Source: Paraphaeosphaeria minitans (lineage: Eukaryota; Ascomycota; Dothideomycetes; Pleosporales; Didymosphaeriaceae). Taken from it: a stretch of DNA of 64,000 nucleotides. The stretch covers positions 496,001 to 560,000 of the forward strand of contig WJXW01000019.1 of the NCBI GenBank assembly GCA_015832175.1. The letters are read 5' to 3'. Below are positions 11,579 to 22,536 of this stretch, piece by piece; position 1 is the first letter of the stretch, and each line of letters opens with the position of its first letter. The notes under the pieces are model-generated. The model did no database searches. It saw only the letters and a program-made list of their open reading frames with translations, and was not told the DNA's origin. Position numbers and translations under genes: made by a program.

Positions 11579-12709
11579 TCATCGCACTAACATCTTCGTC
11601 AGAGCATTGACATAGTCAACAGAAAACTCTCCGCCCTCTCGAAGCAGGTCCGTGAAGATGTCCTTGTCGCGTAGTTCGCGCGCATGAGCTGTCGCTACTT
11701 CCAGAACAGCTAGTCGCATGTTACAGTCGTCATGTGAAGTAGTAGCATACACCTCCTGGACACAGTCTGGAAATGAGTCACTATTCCAAAGATTTCTCAC
11801 TTTGTCCTTGAATTTGGCCACACAAAGCGCCTTCAGATCTCCTAGAAGTAACATATCGGCGAGCGCATATACACGAGTATCTCGAAGTAGCTCAGGATCA
11901 TCTGATAATGACTTAGCAATCTAAAGGTCAGTGCGACTAACATACCTTCGAGTCTATCTGTTGACAATTCGTCCAAATAGTCACCAGTATACAGGTACTC
12001 GAAAACCCTCCAGTAGGCGGCACCGCTACCCTCCCTGAATGAAATGGTCCGTGAGCTACCCTCGACGAATTTGTCTTGAAAAGCCTTTTCGAAATATTCG
12101 CTTTGAATGCAGATTATTGCTTTGTGCACGGGAAGCGGTGTATCATATATCTGAACTGTAGCATCTGAGTATTTTGCATCGTTAAACAATCTACCCCTAA
12201 GTTAATTCGAAGCCTCTTAGCCCACAGCAGACGTACGAAGCAATGTTCCCCAGAAGATTCTTTGCAGCCTGTATAGGTTAGATTTAAGCATCATTGTATG
12301 ATAGTCGCGCTTACTGCAGACCGGGTACCCGGAAGAGGCTCAGGGGCGCAGGCAGAGGGTGCTCTATTCTGAAAGCGCAACATAACTCCGTCACATAGAC
12401 ATCGCGGAGTGCAGTCAATAGTAGTCGACTCTGGCTTTTGTCGTACCGCACAATGTTTTCGTCTTCGATCCTCCTACTGCAGCAAATAGCCCCACGACGA
12501 AACAGTCTCTGCATGACCTCAGCCTCTGGCACAAAACATTCTTGGGTATTCCTGATCTCCCCGAGCGTCCCATCTACTTTTTGGACACTCTTCAGCCACA
12601 AAGGGGCTGGCTGCAAGGTTCGGTCCGTGGCTGAAGCGGGGCATTCTATCACACAGGCATTGGGCTCCATCTTGGGCACAAACATCGCAGAACCTTCCAC
12701 GAGCCTCAT
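11579..12709 (-). CDS. BTB/POZ protein with an unrelated N-terminus, convergent to its paralogue
   Basis: Modelled as four exons on the minus strand: 12709-12315, 12268-12233, 12190-11946, 11901-11579 (332 residues). All introns are 42-46 nt: GTAAGC...ATACAG with branch CTAAC, GTCTGC...GGTAG, and GTATGT...ATCAG. The frame is kept throughout. The BTB domain (FNDAKYSDATVQIYDTPLPV, WRVFEYLYTGDY) and tail (RVYALADMLLLGDLK) parallel the gene at 10520-11503. The first 130 residues (NACVIECPASATDRTLQPAP...) match no family I know. A shorter form starting at the ATG at 12294 would contain only the BTB part. The open frame extends upstream of 12709 without an ATG, so a further 5' exon is possible. Confidence 0.72.
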
Positions 12710-13086
12710 CTGAAGTATATCTTGTTTCTCATGCTTTGATATATTTTCCGAAAGCCACTGCAACCAGCACCTGCACTTTGCGCTGAATTTTTACCGCACA
12801 ATACGGCACGTACATGGTAGTTTACCGTTCCAGTTTTGGCTGCAGTGACGTATTCCATCTAGGATCCTCGCAAATCTTTTTCAGATGAAGAGTGGGAAGC
12901 AGGCACAGATACCACCCCCGGTGTCAAGACCAGCGGAACGGTGATGTGGCGTTCGAGCTCTGCCTACTTCAGCAGGCTGCAGGGTGGGAAATGGTCAGAG
13001 TGGAATCAAATGGAGAGTACTGGTCAAGCGGAAACAACACCGATGCTGAAAATATATGCCTACGGGGGAGAGATTAAGCTGAAAAA
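12710..13086. other. Intergenic, nothing recognised
   Basis: The stretch between the 5' end of the BTB gene and the 3' end of the next minus-strand gene; no feature is supported. Confidence 0.4.
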
Positions 13087-14460
13087 CTAACGAGGATACC
13101 AATTCGGCCACAATCGAGCTGCTATCGTACTCAAAGCGTGCTCGTCAGCTTTCAGCGTGAGAAGACTGGGGCAATCGACATCCGGCCATATCTCCATGGT
13201 CAGACAGTATGTGATGGCGCTAATGCCCTGAGCGACCTCTTCTCGGCGTGTTGAGGTGGACTGGTATGCTTCTGTTGCCAGAGTACCCAGTAGCTTCGCC
13301 ACTTTATCAACAGGTGCCCCGGATAAAGGCATGGCATTTTTCATTCCCAAAGAAACGCCGTTATCAAGAAGCACGCCCCTGAGTCGATTTTCTTCGGTTA
13401 TGTTCAGATCAAACAATTCTTTCGCAACGTGCCGTGTCTCTGAGGCGATAATAAAAATTTCCAGCTTGGATTGGGTAGGAATATCATAAGTTATTCGGAC
13501 CCAAGCCGTGTGATCCTTTCTCTTTGCAGTGATGCGGGTCAGCAACATTGGCAGAACGTTCGAGAGATTAGTCGCCAAGGGCCAGGTCATATGCTTCGTC
13601 ACGTCGACATCAAAGCCAATGGTTTTATATAACGACTCAAAATGTGTCGCGACCTGGCCGTTGTGAGTGATGGCATTCGCTGTGGATGGTACTCGGTTGT
13701 GGGTAGGCTCAGTGTCTGCTGTAGATTGCTCTGAAGTGAGCATAATCTCCATGTTCGCTGTAGGTTGCTCTCCTTCGCGCGCCATGCTCGTAACTGGTCT
13801 GAAATGGTTGTACATGGCGTCTACGTTCGCTAGTAAATCCTCGTGGTTATGCGTTGCTGTCGAGTGCTCTTGGGTGCGTGAGGCTTCCGTGCCAGCTACG
13901 AAATGCTGTTGATCGCTTGTAGCCTCGTTACTTGCTGCGGACGAATGTCGGAGCCTTTTAGCTAAGCGGGAGTGTGTAGCAGGAGGCTCCGATGCCGTTA
14001 CGTATTTGCGCTTGAAAGAGTCCAGTTTGGCTATTAAAGTGAGCGGGAAGTAAAGACAGATATACTATAAGTTGTTCACCTTTATATTTCGCGCCACGTT
14101 GCGCATTCTCGAAGAAGTGCTTCGCAAATTGATCAATGGTTGCATGTCTGGAAGTGTTCACAACCTCATCTGCAATGAATTCGAGGTCTTCAGCTGGTAG
14201 GTATTCGAGGCCTTTGACATCATCACCTGCTAGGAAGAACGCAAGCCAGACAGTAAAATTTGCGTGAAGAAAGATCTTCGACGGGCTTGGGGCTTCCGTA
14301 TCGCAATAAATTCCAAAGACTGCCCAAGGCCAGATGGTGCTTTCGTGGGGTTGATTGGCCTACGGAGAGCGTCCGTAAGCTTGGAGATGAAGAAACTTCG
14401 TGAATGCACACATTCGATGTTTCGACGGGCAGATTCGTGGGTGGTGTCTGCCTCCTGCAT
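13087..14460 (-). CDS. Unknown protein, at least two exons
   Basis: The main exon 14030-13087 joins an upstream exon ending at 14080 through a 49-nt intron (GTGAAC...TAATAG): '...QRGAKYK|AKLDSFKRKY'. The C-terminal 200 residues (GFDVDVTKHMTWPLATNLSN..., ending WPNWYPR) look like a folded domain, preceded by a Thr/Ala-rich linker (SEQSTADTEPTHN). The 5' end is unresolved. Coding continues upstream as 'GDDVKGLEYLPAEDLEF' to about 14228, where CTAG and GCAG acceptors sit. A candidate first exon starts at ATG 14460 (MQEADTTHESARRN) with a possible GTAGGC donor. I recognise no family. Confidence 0.6.
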
Positions 14461-14777
14461 GGCTCATGGGCATCAGCTTTCATGTGGCTGCAGCTCTGAT
14501 GTGAATCAGCGCGTGTCCTAGCTCTGACGTGGTCCTAGCTGTGATATGGTCCAAGCTCCTTCCAACTCTGGCGCAATCAAAGGATCCTGGAAGAGGGGTA
14601 GCGGCATGCATTAGTTCCAGTGCGGACCAATGACCCTTCACATCTTACCGCGGCGCAGCCAAGAAGCGGTAAAGTTCGCATCCGCTGAGCGATAGAGGCG
14701 CTCCGACATGGGTGCTGCAGCTATAATCTATGGAATATGGATTGGGGACGAACGTAGTACTGCGAGCTCATCGGTCA
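14461..14777. other. Divergent intergenic region
   Basis: It separates a minus-strand gene from a plus-strand gene; no motif was identified. Confidence 0.4.
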
Positions 14778-15762
14778 ATGGAAGCGATAATTCGCAAGGT
14801 AGGTAGCAGCGTTCTGTTGCGCGGTCACTCTGTTTCGTGTGTATTGACACATTGACATCCCTGATTTCACGCTGCCCATCAAGCACGATCCGGCCGACTG
14901 AAGCATAAATACTCCGCTCTTTCTCGATAAGCCGGCCACCCAACCGATCACCAGGCACTCAGCAATCACTTACACATTGTGGTCACGTTAGACAGACTAC
15001 TGTCTCATTGATTGCTTCGAAGACATCCGGTATGAGTCAGGCACAAGTGTCCGTTAATCAGCAACCTTTCGCTAGATAGAGACTGACTTACCATAGTGAC
15101 CACCATACCCTCCAAACATGGATTCAAGAAGCTGTGGACAAACAGAGCCAATGGTCCTCATCGAAAATCAATTTATGGACAGAGGAGAAGAAGATTCCTT
15201 CTAGAGGAGCGAAGGTTGTCCTGGTTTGGGCTCAGCGCCCAGGTACCGACGCCGCATTTCTCTGTTGCATGGCGTACAATGTGTTGTACGACCATGGAGT
15301 CTCGGCAGCAAATCTCATATCGCACGCAATCACTGAGTTTCAACTCCACACCTCATCCACAGTGCACGGCTGCGTGCAAATTCCCGTTTTCGACTTGCAC
15401 CGTGTTAGTTGGGAGTCAAGAACCTATTATTTGACCAATGGAACCCTGCAGCAATACACGGCAGTAGCGCCACGCACTGGCGTCATCAACAGAGATAATG
15501 TGGCAAAGGAGCTGGACCAGTCTCTACTATACAACATTGCAATGCTCAACCCTGCTGCCGCACCTGCTGCTGCACCTGCTGCCGTACCTGCTACCGCGAC
15601 GATGGCCATTATCAAGTATGTCTGTTTGGTTTGGTAAAAGATAACGAACAGATGCTGACTTGCTTTAGTTATGGCTCATGGATATGGAGCCCGGATTATG
15701 GGAAGTATTACCGTGTTGTTACTTATGAAAACGGGGCTACTGAGAGTAAATGGCAGGTGTGA
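14778..15762 (+). CDS. Unknown small protein with a Pro/Ala linker and aromatic C-terminus
   Basis: The secure part is the exon ending at 15615 joined by a 53-nt intron (GTATGT...CTTTAG, branch GCTGAC) to the last exon 15669-15762, giving '...TMAIIN|YGSWIWSPDYGKYYRVV'. The aromatic tail (WIWSPDYGKYYRVV...W) resembles C-terminal modules seen on several fungal HET-region and regulatory proteins. An alternating Pro/Ala linker (AAAPAAAPAAVPA) precedes it. Upstream, the frame is open to 15097 behind a canonical intron 15030-15096 (GTATGAG...CTGACTTACCATAG). A further intron (14799-14991) would lead to ATG 14778 (MEAIIRK). The first two exons are inference. Confidence 0.6.
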
Positions 15763-15828
15763 TGAGTTGGCGGTCGTACATTCCTTAAGAGTAGTTAGCT
15801 CGTAGTTGGCTCGTGTGACGTACGCAAA

Positions 15829-15836
15829 TATAAAAT
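15829..15836 (+). promoter_or_regulatory. TATA-like box of the F-box-like gene
   Basis: TATAAAAT lies 33 bp before the ATG at 15869. The short distance implies a very short 5' leader, or that the true start is slightly different. Confidence 0.35.
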
Positions 15837-15868
15837 CCGTGGCCACTGCAACTTACCCACCTTAAGCG

Positions 15869-17389
15869 ATGGCCGAAAATAAGATCACCTTCTTTGACTC
15901 TGAGTGCGCTCTTTGCCGCAAACATCTAGATCCCGAAGATGGGACACCATTTCTTGCCGTTTCATCATGTAACCCTAACCCAGCCTGTGCCAAATGGAGA
16001 GAGCTGGACGGACTCCGCTTCCTCTGCCTCAACCGCACCACCGCAAGTAGCGCGAGCAAGAGATTTGGCGAATTACCTGGCATTTACCTTATACATCCAT
16101 ATTGCAACGATATTATCGCGACCGCGAAAAGAGAGCGATCGCTTTTTGACTGCTTTCGCGCCCTGCATCCCGTTCTGCATAAAGAGGCCCCGACCGCAGA
16201 GCGCACTTGGCCTTGGTCTTCGTCCTGTATCGTATACGGCCCAATATTGCGCAGCATCCTGTCCGGCACGGATGCCACTGATATTTCCTTCTTAAAAATG
16301 AGGCTGGAAGTCTTCCGCAACATTAGGGAAAAAGTACCGGCTGAATTAGTTGAGATGATATTAGACCAATTACCTTTCGAGTTGTCTCTCGCGCTGGACT
16401 ATCTAAGCGGCGGAAGGAGATATCTCGTTCGCCTTCGTCACGACCCTATCGCACGCTGTTTCGAACGTGCTTTTGGAATCCTAGGACACAAACTCAGAAA
16501 CTCCGAGTGCCCCAACAGTAGTGAGATACAGCTGGAGTCAGAGATGACTGCTCAGTTCTTTGAACTTGGGGGGGCATGGTACCTGCAGGATCTCTACGCC
16601 GGATTACCAAAAAAAATTGCCCGCCATGGACCAGTCAAGAGTTTTCTGTTCAAGCATGACCACAGTCGCAAACCCTATGTCGCTGTACAGGTCGATGATT
16701 TCGGCATCACGCATATTGCTTTCGACACGAAAGCTAAGCTACCAAAATGGATAAGTCCAAATAAGGTCTATAAACAGGCCGCATGCTTCCAAGATAGGGG
16801 CAACCAAGCGAGTTTCGAGAACGTCGTAGCTATTTCAGATGTGAGTGAAGCACTCATATTTATATACGATGAATATTAACAATGAGCAGGGACTCAAGCT
16901 TTGCGCTGTCGATCTACCACAGCAGATCAAACATTCCAGAACGCGGGCTGTTCTCCCCCTTGAAGTCTCAGCTTTCCATTGGTCACTTTCGCCTTGCGAC
17001 TTATTGTATGTTCGGCCAACCATAGTCGACGTCACTAAGACATGCGGAGCCTACGTATGGGAGTCACCAATACCAGGGAGTCCCGGATTCCGTTTGGCAA
17101 GCTCGCCGCTCCCAGGATTTCGCATGCTTCAATTTGGCTCCGAATGTTTACCTAATCTAGGCAGGACGGTAGAACTAATTTCTATTCCACCGTCACCTGA
17201 AACATATATACACGTAAGTGACGCAGCTCACTACATGAATTTGACTTACAAAACTAGTTCTGTGAAAGTAACATCGAGGCACCACTCAACACATTGCGAC
17301 AGCCTGTCTCCAATGTAGTGGGGGTCTGGCAGTTTGGACTTTCATGCAATGTGATCGTAGGTGACGCTGCCGTTTCGTCATCAACATAG
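15869..17389 (+). CDS. F-box-like protein with an N-terminal Cys motif
   Basis: Three exons: 15869-16840, 16890-17213, 17258-17389 (475 residues). Introns are 49 nt (GTGAGT...GAGCAG) and 44 nt (GTAAGT...AACTAG), both phase 0. The N-terminus carries CALCRKHL and further Cys/His residues that may bind zinc. At about residue 152, 'VPAELVEMILDQLPFELSLA' fits the start of an F-box (PxEhhxxIhxxLP). The C-terminal 250 residues (VKSFLFKHDHSRKPYVAVQV...) resemble the large beta-rich tails of fungal F-box proteins. It may be an SCF ubiquitin-ligase adaptor, but no substrate can be named. The frame crosses both joins without stops and ends at TAG 17387-17389. Well separated from its neighbours; a TATA-like box precedes it. 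Confidence 0.7.
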
Positions 17390-17877
17390 CAGGTTCGTGT
17401 TGGCCTGACTGTGTGTATGGTAGTATGATTGGTACAGGTCCGGAAAAGGCGGCGGATGCAGCGGCGGCTGCTTCTATGTCCCCAGCTCTTTTTCCAGATG
17501 CACCTACATCAGACTGTAGAAATTTCCCTTGTAATTCAATGATTTTCCATTAATGTGTATCTGGAAGCACGTCTTGTTTCTAACGCTTACTACACGTGGT
17601 GTCTAATACATCTTCAGGGTCTAGAAGGTCAATGGAGACTGAGGCAGTGAACGGAATGCCGTCAAGTAGCGTTTTCAGAGTGGTGGTGGCTCTTCATCTT
17701 CTCGTTCCGCCTTGTGCTCATGAGCCTCCTCACCCCTAACACGAAGAGTGGCTTTTGTGATTCAGGAAATGGGTTGTCTATTTAGTAAACATCTGCGCCG
17801 CTGGTTGACGGAACTAGAGCCCAAAGATCGTTGAATTATGACGAGAGCTATTCTGCGCTGCAATATAGTGCGAGGTA
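17390..17877. other. Intergenic, nothing recognised
   Basis: No supportable gene between the F-box-like gene and the LINE-like tail. Confidence 0.4.
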
Positions 17878-18030
17878 TTGATTGATTGATTGATTGATTG
17901 ATTCCTACTCGGTTTCAGCCGCAATGTCTCCGCAGCTATGCCCGGAAACAGAGGTTTGGCAAACAGCCGACGCGCTGCGAAAAGAAATCGAAATGCCCCA
18001 CTTCACCGTACTAAAAGTACAGCCAGCTGT
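17878..18030 (-). mobile_element. LINE-like 3' end with (TTGA)n tail
   Basis: Six to seven TTGA units (17878-17903) are followed by a block (CCTACTCGGTTTCAGCCGC, CTCCGCAGCTATG, ACAGCCGACGCG) that recurs in inverse orientation at 34990-35120, where it ends in (TCAA)n. A shared body ending in a short tandem repeat is typical of non-LTR retrotransposon 3' ends. Read on the minus strand, the body extends to the right and the tail to the left. Confidence 0.6.
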
Positions 18031-19301
18031 TCCCTCGCCTCCGCTTGTGGTCTGGCTTCTATCTATGACTACGTACATGCCGTCAAGAAGTGACGTATCT
18101 GTGCCTGTGTTTTTGGCTTCCAATGTATTGTCTCTGGTTTGTGCCGTGAAATAAGTCTTTTTCGTTGCCGTTGTATTGAGACGTCGTAGAGGCCTTGACC
18201 TCGTTTGTCGTATCTGTGTACCTACAGTCTCCCCCTAGTGTTCGGCTTCATGTTGCTGTACCTGCCCTTGACCCTCAGGGCTTGCGTTTGTTCTGTGTAC
18301 TTATTTCTCCCATCTTCTTGCTGCCTCTCACTAGGTTCCTATGTGGCCGTGTATTGTGTTGTGACCTGCCATTGGCGGCAGCGTCAACGCACCAGCTGCG
18401 ATGCAGCTTCCCGAGAACGAGGCTCCGCTCCTTCGTGCTCTTGGGTCTAGTAGCCATGCAACGCTACCGCGACTCGCCTCAGACCTTGTCGGGTATGTCG
18501 AAAGGGGCACCACTCCTTCGACATGGGGGCGACAGTGGACGAGGCTGTCTGTGACTGTGTATTGTGTGGCATCTATAGTAGCATGCCGGGTGTCTGTGAG
18601 GCGATTTGCGTGAGCGTTGATGTCGTTCCACCCGAAGGGCCGTCGATGCGGGACGTCGCAAACGATGTCGAGTGGTGGGCTGATCGGGAAGCCCACCGGA
18701 AACTGTGTGTTGTAGCTTTACGAGGTTTGGGCTCCGTCGTCGCTCTCGCGATGCGGCATCGTGGCTAGAGGGTTGTTGCTGCCGTCAATGGGTGTGTCAT
18801 GTTTTGTAGCCTGCTCGCAAATTTTGCTTTCGTGACTGCCGCGGCCGCAACCATGTCTCTACAGGTACCAGCTAACGCAGAGGGATGCGTTTTGGCCTAT
18901 AGAGACGGCTACGACCGCCAGCAGATAAGTCTCGATGCTGTGTGATGGATAATCCAGGAATTGAATTCTCGCTGTTTGTCGTGTTTTTTAGTGCGAGGTA
19001 TTGTCGAGGTGCTGGAGGGCGATCGACGCGAGTCCGCGCTGAATGCTGAGTCATCCCGTCGCCTAGGGGACGAAGGCGCGGAGCCCAACAGTAGCTACTC
19101 CACCGGCGCGCCCGTTCATATCGATCTCAGCAGCTTCCACGGCACCCCTTTTACGGGCGCTGCTCCCGGCCTTGCCATCGTTGTGAGCTGACGCATACCC
19201 CGCCACCCTTGCCTATCATACCCGAGGCAATGACAGCCCATTGACGACAGCGGTAGCGCACCCGCTTACAGCAATCAAATTACTCCGACCTCAACACCTC
19301 G
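18031..19301. other. GC-rich region without a supported gene
   Basis: Both strands have overlapping open frames of 60-120 codons, consistent with GC-rich non-coding or old repeat DNA. None has recognisable motifs. Confidence 0.4.
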
Positions 19302-20627
19302 ATGAAGCGCGCCCTCTCCGACTTCGACACTGCGGCATGTGAGGTCGTACAAAAGCGTCGGAGGCACTCGTTGTCCGCAACACACATTGCCCCGACTTCG
19401 CAATGGGCTAATGTGATGGGCTGGCTACGCGCCGTGCCTTCAGGCGCCAGTCCAGAAAAGCCCCGAATAACCCCGCGAAAATGTCTCGGTACGAAGATAC
19501 ACCCACACACGTATTCCATACCCGCGATGGACTCCCGAGGCCTCGATACGCGTAGAGGAAGGAAGCTACAGACGCGAAAGCGATCCGTAAGCCCCACGAA
19601 GAAGCCAACAGAATACCGCAGTATCCTCCTTAGCGAAGCCGGCATATTTATCGATTGCAACTTCGAAGCTCCGGATTCTGCGCCCAATCTCGAGGAGCTA
19701 GCCGTCCCTTCCGAATTACGATTGCTGGTGGATCGCATTGCGAAGGAATACTGTGAGGAATGCCGGGATAGCGCAATGAAGGGTCAGGGTGAAGGCGATT
19801 GGAGAGCCAATGCATCCGTCACTGTCATGAACAAGCTACGACGATATGAAAGCTTCGCCAAAATCCTGAATGTCAACGGCTCTGACAAGCCGTGGCGGGC
19901 GGAGCTCAAACCTGAGCGCGCGACAACTGTCATTCAAAGGATGGTCATGCCACCTCCCATCACTATATCGCCCATGGTCGTGGAGCCGAAAGACTCCACA
20001 GCTGCGGCCCCTGATCAGCCTGACAGCTTTAGCTCCAGTGCCGGTGTCATTTTCAAACCTCCCTTTGACAACCGACCGGCGCACTTCGAAACACTCGACA
20101 ACGATACTCTCTCATACACATCTAGGTACACCTCGACTTCGAATTCCGATCCTGAGTCGCTGTCTACACCAAAACCAGACATCTGCGTCGGCCTTGAGCA
20201 TAGGTCGTTCCAGCCCTCCCAGCAGCAGACACTAAACTACCTCAAGACGGACCCGCACGCCCAAGCTATAGGCCTGCATTTCCCCTTCTTGATCTTCGAA
20301 GCTAAAGGCAATGCGGGCCTCTTTGGTGCACAGAATCAAGCCGCTGTCGGCGCGGCCTGCATGTTGCGGATCTTGGACCTCGTATCTTGCGGTGACATGG
20401 TAGCGTGGAGTGTGGCGACAGAGGGGCCGATTCATGAGCTGTGGGTCCACCATCGCGATGTGGAGAAGAAGTATCAGAGCGTGAACAAGGGGGTGTGGCG
20501 GGTGACAAATGAAGATGCGGCGAATGCGTTTGTGGGTGCTATGGCGAAAATATTGTTATGGGGGAGTACGGTGTATAAGCAAAGGATTCTGCAGGCACTG
20601 GATGGAATGCCTTCCTTCCGCGGTTGA
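19302..20627 (+). CDS. DUF7924-like protein (PD-(D/E)XK-like core)
   Basis: One exon, 441 residues. The N-terminal 100 residues are basic and disordered (KRRRHS, RRGRKLQTRKRSVSPTKK). From about residue 110 the pattern matches a fungal family I know as DUF7924: 'FIDCNFEAPDSAPNLEEL', then 'TPKPDICVGL', 'FPFLIFEAKG' and 'QNQAAVGAACMLRIL'. The spaced Asp (PDICVGL) and Glu-x-Lys (FEAKG) resemble the metal-binding core of PD-(D/E)XK nucleases, and the following QNQ helix also fits. Whether any member is catalytic is unknown to me. These genes are often found in repeat-rich, fast-evolving regions. It is intact, has no introns, and its start context is good. Confidence 0.75.
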   Translation: MKRALSDFDTAACEVVQKRRRHSLSATHIAPTSQWANVMGWLRAVPSGASPEKPRITPRKCLGTKIHPHTYSIPAMDSRGLDTRRGRKLQTRKRSVSPTKKPTEYRSILLSEAGIFIDCNFEAPDSAPNLEELAVPSELRLLVDRIAKEYCEECRDSAMKGQGEGDWRANASVTVMNKLRRYESFAKILNVNGSDKPWRAELKPERATTVIQRMVMPPPITISPMVVEPKDSTAAAPDQPDSFSSSAGVIFKPPFDNRPAHFETLDNDTLSYTSRYTSTSNSDPESLSTPKPDICVGLEHRSFQPSQQQTLNYLKTDPHAQAIGLHFPFLIFEAKGNAGLFGAQNQAAVGAACMLRILDLVSCGDMVAWSVATEGPIHELWVHHRDVEKKYQSVNKGVWRVTNEDAANAFVGAMAKILLWGSTVYKQRILQALDGMPSFRG

Positions 20628-21025
20628 TCCTGTTGCAGTATATGCGAGGTAGGTCGTGTCAGTCATCACACTGTCTATAAAATATTTAGGCGCGTAGCGT
20701 GAAGCGTATTTACAGCGGTTATAGAGATATGCTTAAGACTGCGATGCCTCTGGCTTATCTATACACTTTTAGAAGAGGTCGTTACAATTGTAACATTACG
20801 TTATGTACTGAATGACCATTTTATAGGTACAGCTGACCATTCCTCTTCGAAGCCTTGTGTGCTAGACGCAATCAACGGCACGATATCCTGCAACGTGCCC
20901 GGTTCACGTATACCTTTGAAGAGACAAAACCTCCTTATGTCATGCATTGACTAACACTAACACCAATACAATTGACTGAGCCTCGTCTACTCCTCCTCTG
21001 CCGCCACTCTACCTTCTCTACCACT
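20628..21025. other. 3' flank, nothing recognised
   Basis: AT-rich intergenic DNA between convergent genes; no feature found. Confidence 0.4.
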
Positions 21026-21481
21026 CTACTCCTCTTCTGCCTCCTCTTCTGCCTCCTCTTCTGCCTCCTCTTCTGCCTCCTCTTCTGCCTCCTCTTCTGC
21101 CTCCTCTTCTGCCTCCTCTAGCTCTGCTTCTGCCTCCTCTTCCTGCGCTTCCTTCAACTCTGCCTCTGCCTCTTCCTCATTTGCCTCTGCCTCTTCCTCA
21201 TTTGCCTCTGCCTCTTCTTTCTCTGCCTGTGCATCTTCTTCTTGCTCCTCTGCTGCGGCTAGCTTTGCCTCTGCCGCTTCTACCTTTGCCTTTGCCGCTT
21301 CCACCTTTGCTTTTGCCTTTCTTGCTATCACACTTGCCTCCGTAGTCTTTACCTTAGCGTCCTTTACCTTTATCTCAGCCTCCTCTACCTTTATCTTGGC
21401 CTCTCGTCGGTCATGAATACGGACATAGTGGTAAGGGTCTCGCGATCGAGAGCCACGCGCTTTCGTTGTTTGCTTTGGCAT
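21026..21481 (-). CDS. Glu/Ala-rich coiled-coil protein with expanding repeat
   Basis: A 151-residue frame starting MPKQTTKARGSRSRDP. After a short basic head it is an almost pure helix: a KVEAAKAK/KVEEAE section, then EEAEANEEEAEA, then a run of (EEEA) units to the stop. The 3' part is a 12-bp DNA tandem repeat, so the protein tail length will vary between isolates. It could be a real small coiled-coil protein or a frame generated by the repeat; the non-repetitive, charged N-terminal half favours a gene. Confidence 0.5.
   Translation of the reverse strand: MPKQTTKARGSRSRDPYHYVRIHDRREAKIKVEEAEIKVKDAKVKTTEASVIARKAKAKVEAAKAKVEAAEAKLAAAEEQEEDAQAEKEEAEANEEEAEANEEEAEAELKEAQEEEAEAELEEAEEEAEEEAEEEAEEEAEEEAEEEAEEE
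21034..21120. repeat. 12-bp tandem repeat (TCTGCCTCCTCT)n
   Basis: About seven near-perfect copies on the plus strand, encoding the EEAE tail on the minus strand. Confidence 0.9.
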
Positions 21482-22536
21482 GATGCAGGACTGCGTTGAT
21501 TTGCTTAGAATCGTTATCGTTTGGAACTTTGGAAGTCACCGACCAGTGTGATAGCTAGAGCCCTGAATTCTAGTTACGTAACGCAACGTGTTTGGCCGTA
21601 TAGCGCAGTATGGAAGAAAAGGAGGTATCTTGAGGTGATGAAAGCCTGACTTTTCACAGGAGATTGCTGTCTTTTATATGCATACCGGGCCACCCGCCCC
21701 ACGCTGCAGGTGCCATCAATGGATCCTTCGATAATTTGAGCCAACGAACACGGTGGCGGCTAGCCTTTCACAGTGGGATAAACCCTTGCGTGATTCAATT
21801 CTGCCTTGTCGTCTCCAATAAAAGACCACAACGGCACTTCTCATGGCAGAATCCTTTCCGAGCACAACCCGTTCGTTGGAGATTTTGGCTACACCATCCG
21901 ATCCAAGGTTTGAGTCACAGCCTCACAAGGTCATTGTATATGTTCTAGAAGCAAATAAGGTCAGGTAATGCGATCTTCAACATCTTATCTAGTTTGTATT
22001 AGAATCGAACTATGAAGATGTTGAAGCAACGATTGCCTCCACCCTCGTCGCGATAGGAAGGTATCATGTTTGATGGGAATTGAGTCCTCCGGCACACCAG
22101 ATCGAAAGATGGTATCGACGATTCAGCCCGCACGGGTACATCGCGGAGGACACATGCCGCGACCGGACTCTTTCATTAGAGAAGCTGGTCGGTTTCACTA
22201 GTCTCTGCCCATGTTTCGCCTTGTCTTAACCCACGAGCTTGAAGTTCCATTTGTAGTATATCAGAGGCTAAGGGCACGTGTTCATTTGTGCAGATTGACA
22301 TCCATAGTTAGCTGAGCAGGATGACGATTACTCTGACCTAGACTTCTTTTATTCATAATGGTGGCTGCGATTTGCGACCACGGTTTGCTTGTCGTCAGGC
22401 GGTTAACTTTCAATATCGGGTGAAAATACGGAAGGATCAACGACAAATGCGACAAAAGATTGTATTATGACTAGTTACGATGATCAATAACGATGTTGAA
22501 TCGTGTCGACAAAACCCCAGATCCTTGGAGAAATAG
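21482..22536. other. Intergenic, nothing recognised
   Basis: About 1 kb with no family motif or splice pattern. Confidence 0.4.

Noticed and set aside
18195..18768. Several 60-120 codon frames on both strands
   Set aside because: Mutually overlapping in GC-rich DNA, no motif, no start context.
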